Assembly (NCBI GenBank): GCA_023639215.1
Contig: CP097899.1
Coordinates: 5,080,001-5,144,000, forward strand
From: Candidatus Pristimantibacillus lignocellulolyticus
GTDB lineage: Bacteria > Bacillota > Bacilli > Paenibacillales > Paenibacillaceae
DNA length: 64,000 nt
Direction: 5' to 3'
In this document: in pieces, positions 59,584-64,000 of the stretch
Layout: each line of letters opens with the position of its first letter
How positions within the stretch are numbered: the stretch's first letter is position 1
The notes under the pieces: model-generated
Databases searched by the model: none
The model's input: the letters and a program-made list of their open reading frames with translations, nothing else
What the model was told of the DNA's origin: nothing
Program-made: the position numbers and the translations under genes

Positions 59584-59907
59584 TTACTCTTCTATATGAA
59601 TATTAAGTTTTTTGTCTTCTCCATACTCTGCTAATTCTTCATGACTAAATGAAGGTCCTTGATCCGTATACAATTCGAATTTGTGTACTTCAGGTCTTTC
59701 GAATCCTTTTATTAATACTTCATTCGTATCTTTCTTGTAATACTTCAACAGTACCTTGTGTAGACCTGATGAAATACTATCTTTGGTTTCCCAATTATAC
59801 TCAATCAATTGCTTACCTTCGATCTTCTCACCATTTAGATATACTTCAGGTACACTATCCAAGTCATGGATACGTAATTCAAACAAAGGAGCTTTAACTT
59901 CACTCAT
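59584..59907 (-). CDS. 107-residue phage protein
   Basis: MSEVKAPLFELRIHDLDSVP, VYLNGEKIEGKQLIEYNWET and an acidic end. Beta-rich, unknown family. It lies between the HNH gene and the packaging region. Confidence 0.55.
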   Translation of the reverse strand: MSEVKAPLFELRIHDLDSVPEVYLNGEKIEGKQLIEYNWETKDSISSGLHKVLLKYYKKDTNEVLIKGFERPEVHKFELYTDQGPSFSHEELAEYGEDKKLNIHIEE

Positions 59908-59913
59908 CTTATT

Positions 59914-60240
59914 TCACCACCATTCTTCATTAGCCTTTGATACTACAACATTAACTCTTCTCTTCTTCCTTGCATCTTTCTTCTGTCCTCCACCCTTCTC
60001 AGGATGTTCTTTGTTGTGACAGCTTGGACATATACTCTCTAGGTTGTCTGTATCTAGTGCAAGATCAGGATAGTCTAATCTAGCCTTGATATGATGTACT
60101 GTATTAGCTGGAGTAAGTGCCTGATCTCTCAAGCATGTTTGACATAAGTAGTTGTCTCTCAATAGTACGTATGCTCTACACTTTAACCAGGCTGTACTCT
60201 TGTAGAATGGATCTACTTTCTTTGCCCATATCTTAGCCAT
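59914..60240 (-). CDS. HNH endonuclease
   Basis: 108 residues: RAYVLLRDNYLCQTCLRDQA with CxxC, the HH pair in NTVHHIKARLDYPDLALDTD, and LESICPSCHNKEH with a second CxxC and the final HNH residue. HNH proteins of this type lie beside terS/terL and stimulate cos cleavage in HK97-like phages. The basic C-terminal tail (KKDARKKRRVNVVV) may bind DNA. Confidence 0.9.
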   Translation of the reverse strand: MAKIWAKKVDPFYKSTAWLKCRAYVLLRDNYLCQTCLRDQALTPANTVHHIKARLDYPDLALDTDNLESICPSCHNKEHPEKGGGQKKDARKKRRVNVVVSKANEEWW

Positions 60241-60243
60241 ATG

Positions 60244-60471
60244 CTAACATTTCACTCCACTAACATAAGGCTCGTTACAACTTGCTAGAAGTTCGACTTC
60301 TAAGTTAGTCCAATATCTTTCCTCATACATAGTTGTCCCAAATGGACTGTGAGCATCTTCTTTAAAAGCCTTACTAGCTAATGATCTTGCCTGTTCCTCA
60401 TTAAGAGCTACTACTGTTACAAATACTGGTCCATCACCGTTAAATCCGTTATATACTTCGTATAGATTCAT
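60244..60471 (-). CDS. 75-residue phage protein
   Basis: ATG behind GTGGAGTGAATTAA. MNLYEVYNGFNGDGPVFVTV then VVALNEEQARSLASKAFKED. A small beta-alpha protein. Unknown; coupled by overlap to the 58-codon gene. Confidence 0.55.
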   Translation of the reverse strand: MNLYEVYNGFNGDGPVFVTVVALNEEQARSLASKAFKEDAHSPFGTTMYEERYWTNLEVELLASCNEPYVSGVKC

Positions 60472-60625
60472 TTAATTCACTCCACTCCGTATGCAGTTCA
60501 TCATTACGTGCCATTTGCTTTGGTACATCATCCCTTACTGATTGAACATTGATACAATAGAACATTGTGAGCATTACTGCTGCTATAGCTTTGGTTGATC
60601 TCTGTTGTTTCTTTGTGATTTTCAT
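60449..60625 (-). CDS. 58-residue protein with one membrane helix
   Basis: ATG at 60623-60625 overlapping the previous stop (ATGA) and behind GAGGTGACTGTAA; TAA at 60449-60451. MKITKKQQRSTKAIAAVMLT then MFYCINVQSVRDDVPKQMAR. A single hydrophobic segment after a basic start suggests membrane insertion. Unknown function. Confidence 0.55.
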   Translation of the reverse strand: MKITKKQQRSTKAIAAVMLTMFYCINVQSVRDDVPKQMARNDELHTEWSELNESIRSI

Positions 60626-60918
60626 TTACAGTCACCTCGATAATTACTAATCGCCTTATCAACTGAATCCTTACCCCAATCAGCACTGTCATACCATTCA
60701 ACAGCTTTCCACACTTTGTTCATTCTTTCAGATATGGTGTTAGCTCTTAACTTCGCTTGTTGTATGATCAACTTTAACTCATATGTTTCCTTAGCAGCAT
60801 CTTCATGTCCAAGTTCAATTAATCTGTTACTCATCTGCTCTAAAGTATTAATTGCTCCATATTCAAATAACTGCTCATCTCTAGTGATGCAAAGATAATT
60901 GTAACTACCTCCACTCAT
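60622..60918 (-). CDS. 98-residue phage protein
   Basis: Starts MSGGSYNYLCITRDEQLFEY, an N-terminus I associate with small phage proteins, and is helical after that (MSNRLIELGHEDAAKETYEL, WKAVEWYDSADWGKDSVDKA). Starts at TAATG, coupled to the zinc-ribbon gene. Function unknown. Confidence 0.6.
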   Translation of the reverse strand: MSGGSYNYLCITRDEQLFEYGAINTLEQMSNRLIELGHEDAAKETYELKLIIQQAKLRANTISERMNKVWKAVEWYDSADWGKDSVDKAISNYRGDCK

Positions 60919-61055
60919 TACTCATCACTCTCCACACGCATTATAGGACCACTGCACTTTTCACAACTCCTACCATCAATCTTATATGCCTTATCTGTCA
61001 TTTGATGTTTGCATACCATGCACTCAAAGGTGATTACTTTGTTTAGACTGCTCAT
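60918..61055 (-). CDS. 45-residue zinc-ribbon protein
   Basis: ATG at 61053-61055 behind GGAGGAGATTAGAAA; TAA at 60918-60920. MSSLNKVITFECMVCKHQMT, DKAYKIDGRSCEKCSGPIMR: two CxxC pairs 16 residues apart, a classic zinc ribbon. Possible nucleic-acid-binding regulator. Confidence 0.65.
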   Translation of the reverse strand: MSSLNKVITFECMVCKHQMTDKAYKIDGRSCEKCSGPIMRVESDE

Positions 61056-61070
61056 TTTCTAATCTCCTCC

Positions 61071-61364
61071 TTATGGATTCTGATATATGTTGTATGGACT
61101 ATATGTATCAAATACGCTGAATGGGTTTCTATTGTATAGATCAGCTGGTGTTCCAGTGTTGCCACTCGTCTTTTCTTCAATGTTAGCTCCTGCATTGTTA
61201 TGAACTTTGATACTAACAGTGTGTCTATCACTATCTAATAACTGCAAAAGCAATACTATCCACGTAATGATTAACATCGCTAGTGTAGAAAGTGACCATA
61301 TCACCTTTAACGCACTCAGTTTCTCCTGTTTATTTTCATATAATTTAGGTTTATCACAGCTCAC
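61071..61364 (-). CDS. 97-residue single-pass membrane protein
   Basis: Cytoplasmic N-terminus (MSCDKPKLYENKQEKLSALK), one TM helix (IWSLSTLAMLIITWIVLLLQ), then an outward Asn/Pro/Tyr-rich tail (DLYNRNPFSVFDTYSPYNIY). First gene of the rightmost operon. Unknown; might act in lysis or superinfection control. Confidence 0.55.
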   Translation of the reverse strand: MSCDKPKLYENKQEKLSALKVIWSLSTLAMLIITWIVLLLQLLDSDRHTVSIKVHNNAGANIEEKTSGNTGTPADLYNRNPFSVFDTYSPYNIYQNP

Positions 61365-61405
61365 TATAACCTCTCCTTTTCAGCACATACGTTCTGTTTA
61401 TAGAC

Positions 61406-61436
61406 AACAAAAAAAGCCACTCTATTGAGCAGCTCT
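61406..61436 (-). terminator. leader hairpin/terminator ahead of the rightmost operon
   Basis: On the minus strand AGCTGCTC-AATA-GAGTGGCT (two G-U pairs) followed by TTTTTTTG. It lies between the TAACG repeats and the first gene, so it would act on a leader transcript. Confidence 0.5.
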
Positions 61437-61440
61437 TGTA

Positions 61441-61479
61441 TAACGAATATGTGGTTAACGTATATTTTCTAACGAATGT
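61441..61479. repeat. three direct repeats TAACG(A/T)AT(A/G)T, candidate late control
   Basis: Copies start at 61441, 61456 and 61470 (15 and 14 bp apart). They lie just upstream of a -10-like TTATAC (minus; 61438-61443) without a good -35, as at activator-dependent promoters. ArpU at 11.5-11.9 kb is the obvious candidate activator. The rest of 61485-61850 has no gene; I see one hairpin, TTGAGGGG/CCCCTCAA near 61537-61562. Confidence 0.45.
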
Positions 61480-61854
61480 TATATCTCCTACTTTAGAGCA
61501 CGTATGAAACAGCGACGTGTTTAAAAGATTTAGACCTTGAGGGGCACACCTTTCCCCCTCAAACTCCCCTTTTCCAATTTCGCATGCGCTATAAATTGGT
61601 GTGTATTTTTAAAAATATGTTTATATGATATCGTAGATATAAGAGGAACTTAAAAAACTGTACTTTGTCACTTGAGTGCTATAAAGGGATAAGAGCATTA
61701 TAACGATAATAAAAAAAGTCGTCAAAAGCGATATTCACCCATATTTGACCATATTCAGCCATTAAGGTGAAATCACATGCTTTTGATCTCCAGTATTCTC
61801 ACGTTATCTCGCGTTTAACCGAACATCAGTTCCCCGATTATCTCGTGAATACTC

Positions 61855-62295
61855 TTATTTTGTAGAGAATGCCTGATGATTTTCAGATTCTTTCATGATG
61901 TTAATTCTATTTTCATGAAAGTCTTTTTGAATATCATTATACTCATTAAACCACTCTTCATATAAATCTTCACTATACCATTGTGAGGCTAAAGACATAT
62001 TAATTTTAACATCTAAAACTGAGAGTCTTGTAAGATTACGATAATACAGTCTATATAACGTACTGTATTTTAAGAGAGAATCAAAAGCGATTGATGCAGT
62101 TAATATAGCAGAAGCCACTAACGCAATTCCACTCAAACCAAATCCAGCGAAGATTGTAACAAGCGAAGAAAGCACAATCGTAGATCCTCTTAAAAAAAAA
62201 CCTCTTTTCTTAAAGTAATCCATTTTTTTCTTATTCATCTCTAAGCTTGCACCAACTATAGTTCTCAAAACTTCCATTTGATTCACTAAATCCAT
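61855..62295 (-). CDS. two-TM SLATT/DUF4231-like protein
   Basis: 146 residues; ATG after AAAGGGGATAAGGAT. A helical N-terminus (RTIVGASLEMNKKKMDYFKK), two adjacent TM helices (STIVLSSLVTIFAGFGLSGI and ALVASAILTASIAFDSLL), then YRNLTRLSVLDVKINMSLAS and a charged helical end. This is the layout of SLATT-type 2TM effectors of bacterial conflict systems, although here no sensor or nucleotide cyclase gene is adjacent. A stand-alone superinfection-exclusion or abortive-infection function is possible. Confidence 0.55.
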   Translation of the reverse strand: MDLVNQMEVLRTIVGASLEMNKKKMDYFKKRGFFLRGSTIVLSSLVTIFAGFGLSGIALVASAILTASIAFDSLLKYSTLYRLYYRNLTRLSVLDVKINMSLASQWYSEDLYEEWFNEYNDIQKDFHENRINIMKESENHQAFSTK

Positions 62296-62354
62296 ATCCT
62301 TATCCCCTTTCGTTGATTAAGTTAATCATATCAAAAAAGGAAAGTTTGTCCAAT

Positions 62355-62541
62355 TGCGTGGGCAAGGAATCGAACCTTACATGATATAGGGTAGGCGTGG
62401 ACTGGACGCCTCGTTTTACTGCTATGGGTAGATGTACCGCCATGCGGCTGCTTTCCATCTCTATTCGACCTACGCATACTACTTACCAAGCCCCGAATAG
62501 TTCCCCTATATCTGATTACCGATCACCTTTCGGCTCCACGC
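62355..62541 (-). ncRNA. tRNA-like/tmRNA-like folded RNA of unknown class
   Basis: Read on the minus strand: GCGTGG (62541-62536) pairs with CCACGC (62361-62356); D-arm CCGA-AAGGTGA-TCGG (62533-62519) with the usual GG; 9-bp helix GATATAGGG (62512-62504) with CCCTATATC (62391-62383); T-arm TAAGG-TTCGATT-CCTTG (62379-62363) with a perfect TTCGA loop. The 112-nt insert between the helix strands has CTATTCG/CGAATAG, AGATG/CATCT with CCGC/GCGG inside, and AGGCGT/ACGCCT. No anticodon arm, no CCA, no G-U at pair 3. It is the topology of a tmRNA tRNA-like domain but too short and without a visible tag. Confidence 0.5.
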
Positions 62542-62711
62542 ACATTATAAATTAAACCGCTACTTTTCTTGGGTAGTAGCTAACCCCTACGATCTGCACC
62601 TTTACGATGCGGTCAACATCGCCTAACATGTGCCAGTAGTCAGCACACGACATCTAGCTCACACTAAATGCGGAGGATAGCACTTGTTCCCACAAGCAGG
62701 AGCAGAGTAAC

Positions 62712-62735
62712 AAAAAAGGACCTCATAAGAGATCC
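62712..62735 (-). terminator. terminator of the upstream structured RNA
   Basis: GGATCTC-TTAT-GAGGTCC (one G-U) followed on the minus strand by six T. No ORF ends here, so it should terminate a non-coding transcript. Confidence 0.7.
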
Positions 62736-62995
62736 TCGGATAAGCAATATGTGTCTCGTAGTTGTGTTAACAGTGAAGTGATGCCCTCACCTCGCTTATG
62801 TTGTTCGTGATGCTACGAGACATAGAGAAAAGGCGCTAGACTTGTCTGCTATTATTCAATGGACATTTACCTCGTCCCAATCAGACCTCAAGCCTAACAC
62901 CTTATGCAAAACGGTTCCTTTCACTAGTTATTATCGACTATATCTAGCTCCTAACCGTTTATCTCTATGTTATAACTATAACCTATGAAAGACCT
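62712..62995 (-). ncRNA. candidate pseudoknotted non-coding RNA
   Basis: About 280 bp without a gene, from a -10-like TATAAA (minus; 63001-63006) to the terminator. A perfect 10-bp stem TGTCTCGTAG/CTACGAGACA (62752-62761 with 62813-62822) encloses GTGA/TCAC and the loop ATAAGC (62794-62799), which can pair with GCTTAT (62740-62745) beyond the stem: an H-type pseudoknot directly before the terminator. The transcript start is a guess. Confidence 0.45.
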
Positions 62996-63044
62996 AATGG
63001 TTTATAGGTTTATCGAAAGATTAGCAAAACATTTTCGAATAATA

Positions 63045-63227
63045 TTAGAGAAATTCGATGTGTGTTTCAAAACGCATAACATTGGAGATGTGGTTCCTCA
63101 CGGTTTTCTCACTGATGAAAAGTTGCTGAGCGATGTCTCTTGTTGTTTTGTCCTGAACCAGTAATTCAAATACTTCTCGCTCGCGATTCGTTAGTAAAAA
63201 TTTGCTCTTGTGGTCGTTTCCCTTCAA
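63045..63227 (-). pseudogene. gerE: gerE, 5' fragment (split by the prophage)
   Basis: Starts at TTG 63225-63227, behind AAGGAGGGG. Codes MKGNDHKSKFLLTNREREVF, ELLVQDKTTRDIAQQLFISE, KTVRNHISNVM, then nine phage-coded residues (RFETHIEFL) and a stop. The first 51 residues are GerE up to the end of the recognition helix of its LuxR-type HTH. Without the C-terminal helix it should be inactive. With the fragment at 9521-9601 it makes the full 74-residue protein. GerE works in the mother cell with sigma-K to control late coat genes. Confidence 0.9.
63074..63083. other. attR core of the prophage
   Basis: GCATAACATT, identical to 9592-9601. Phage side 63053-63073 is the left attP arm; the other side is gerE coding sequence. 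Confidence 0.85.
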
Positions 63228-63289
63228 TGTGTTTCACCCCTCCTTGCCAGGGTTTTGTGTAATACCAAGGTCAAGGGATACAGTCAACA

Positions 63290-63317
63290 TATCATATGTT
63301 ATTACCTAGGGGTTGGT
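63290..63317 (-). promoter_or_regulatory. candidate sigma-K promoter of gerE
   Basis: Minus strand: AC (63317-63316), 17-base spacer, CATATGATA (63298-63290). This fits the sigma-K pattern AC-N16/17-CATANNNTA exactly. It lies about 60 bp before the gerE ribosome site. Confidence 0.65.
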
Positions 63318-63372
63318 GACCTAAGTTTTAAAAATAGGCGTCATAATTATTCTGAATTTCAATGTCACATTA

Positions 63373-63831
63373 TTATTGCTTGAATACCCACTTCTTACTA
63401 CCGAGAAACTGGATAACAAGGATAACTACTGTAACGACTAATTTACTAATTAAAGCGTGCCAATGCATGTACTCGACGACAGCGTAGATTAGCGCACTTG
63501 ATAATAGCAACATCAAACCATTCCATACTATAAACCTTGTTATACGTTTTATTGCAATATTTTGATCATTTCCTCTTTTATCTTTAAAAGTAATCGAATT
63601 ATTCCAAAGGTAACTATTCAACATCCCTACAGCATAAGCCACTATATTTGCAATAACATAATGTAGTGACGTCTGAATAAGTAGCCAAAACATAATAAAG
63701 TCTACTGCCGTATTACTAATGCCAATTATCCCGAATATAACAAACTGCTTCATAGACTTTTTACTAATTAGCTCAGAATCCTTATTCGACTCCTGAATTG
63801 CAGCTTGTTCTTTATCATTCATCTTGCTCAC
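63373..63831 (-). CDS. GtrA-family membrane protein
   Basis: 152 residues from a GTG behind GGAGAAAC. Four TM helices (FVIFGIIGISNTAVDFIMFW, VIANIVAYAVGMLNSYLWNN, FIVWNGLMLLLSSALIYAVV, ISKLVVTVVILVIQFLGSKK) with the family motif NSYLWNNSITFKD. GtrA proteins are thought to flip undecaprenyl-phosphate sugars for wall or teichoic-acid glycosylation. Its start overlaps the upstream glycosyltransferase stop, the normal GtrB-GtrA pair. Confidence 0.88.
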   Translation of the reverse strand: MSKMNDKEQAAIQESNKDSELISKKSMKQFVIFGIIGISNTAVDFIMFWLLIQTSLHYVIANIVAYAVGMLNSYLWNNSITFKDKRGNDQNIAIKRITRFIVWNGLMLLLSSALIYAVVEYMHWHALISKLVVTVVILVIQFLGSKKWVFKQ

Positions 63832-64000
63832 GTTTCTCCATTATTCGATTCCCAGTTGACTCTGCTACATTCTCTTGTGATACGACTTCTCGAACGATAT
63901 ATAATGGTCGATTTTTGGATTCATCGTAAATTCGCCCGATATATTCTCCGATAACCCCTAGCAAGATTAAAATGATCCCGTTAAATAATAAATTAAGCGC
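63815..64000 (-). CDS. family 2 glycosyltransferase, C-terminal end (partial)
   Basis: Open from the window edge to TGA at 63815-63817; 61 residues. ALNLLFNGIILILLGVIGEY is the second C-terminal TM helix, followed by IGRIYDESKNRPLYIVREVV, which is the signature end of GtrB/dolichol-phosphate-sugar-synthase-like enzymes. It is coupled to the gtrA-like gene by a 17-bp overlap. The enzyme transfers a sugar to undecaprenyl phosphate. Confidence 0.85.
   Translation of the reverse strand, partial: ALNLLFNGIILILLGVIGEYIGRIYDESKNRPLYIVREVVSQENVAESTGNRIMEKREQDE

Noticed and set aside
62355..62541. Ordinary tRNA or complete tmRNA
   Set aside because: No anticodon arm with U33, no CCA, too long for a tRNA; for tmRNA no G3-U70 pair, no tag ORF and only about 187 nt. 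Kept as an unclassified tRNA-like RNA.
9592..63083. Several prophages or a composite island instead of one prophage
   Set aside because: One recombinase, one pair of attachment cores, one full set of head, tail, lysis, replication and immunity genes in the normal order.
1..64000. CRISPR arrays and insertion sequences
   Set aside because: No regularly spaced long direct repeats with unique spacers and no transposase with terminal inverted repeats were seen.

Overview
The window looks like about 10 kb of chromosome from a low-GC, endospore-forming Bacillota, most likely Paenibacillaceae, carrying one nearly complete siphovirus-type prophage of about 53.5 kb (9592-63083). The host assignment rests on a recognisable GerE, a YwqA/YwqB-like SNF2-SWIM pair, strong AAGGAGG-type ribosome sites with frequent TTG/GTG starts, and a stalk-domain (copper amine oxidase N-terminal-like) secreted protein of a type common in Paenibacillus. 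No database was consulted.

Left chromosome (1-9521): partial bile-acid-symporter-like permease, tandem-HD phosphohydrolase, SNF2 helicase plus SWIM protein, a lone sensor kinase, a lipoprotein, then the 3' end of gerE with its terminator. Right chromosome (63045-64000): the 5' end of gerE with a candidate sigma-K promoter, then a GtrA-like membrane protein and the end of a glycosyltransferase. The prophage splits the 74-codon gerE between codons 51 and 52 at a 10-bp shared core. Its large serine recombinase gene ends 28 bp from the left junction. Precise excision would restore gerE, the arrangement of skin (sigK) and SPbeta (spsM) in Bacillus subtilis.

Prophage layout, left to right: recombinase, a small co-transcribed ORF and an ArpU-like late regulator (9.6-12 kb); replication, nucleotide and recombination genes (12-26 kb: Dcm-type methylase, MazG-like, RuvC-like, DnaB with SPP1 G39P/G38P-like partners, RecT with a Rad50-like ATPase); the immunity switch (26.2-29.3 kb: XRE proteins, Rha-type antirepressor, CI with S24 protease); a five-gene agr-type signalling operon (29.3-31.2 kb); two lipoproteins, a Replic_Relax protein and an FtsK-like ATPase behind a 12-bp-phased repeat array (31.3-34.5 kb); SOS-controlled UvrX, small unknown genes and an ATP-dependent ligase (34.7-38.6 kb); lysis genes (38.6-39.7 kb); an inverted moron-like gene (39.9-40.5 kb); tail, head and packaging genes in reverse order (40.6-60.2 kb); small early-late genes, a candidate late-control region, a 2TM SLATT-like protein and a gene-free block with folded-RNA signatures next to the right junction (60.2-63.0 kb). 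Nearly everything is on the minus strand except CI, an S24-like protein, a small XRE protein, an unknown 59-residue ORF, the ligase and the moron.

Two systems deserve most attention. First, the split gerE with its intact recombinase and attachment arms. Second, the prophage-borne agr module: HTH protein, kinase-less AgrC, AgrB, a 41-residue serine-type AgrD and a receiver-less LytTR regulator, all behind a promoter framed by two identical palindromes. A third is the 0.65-kb block at 62355-62995, which contains a tRNA-like/tmRNA-like fold of about 187 nt and a separate pseudoknot-plus-terminator RNA.
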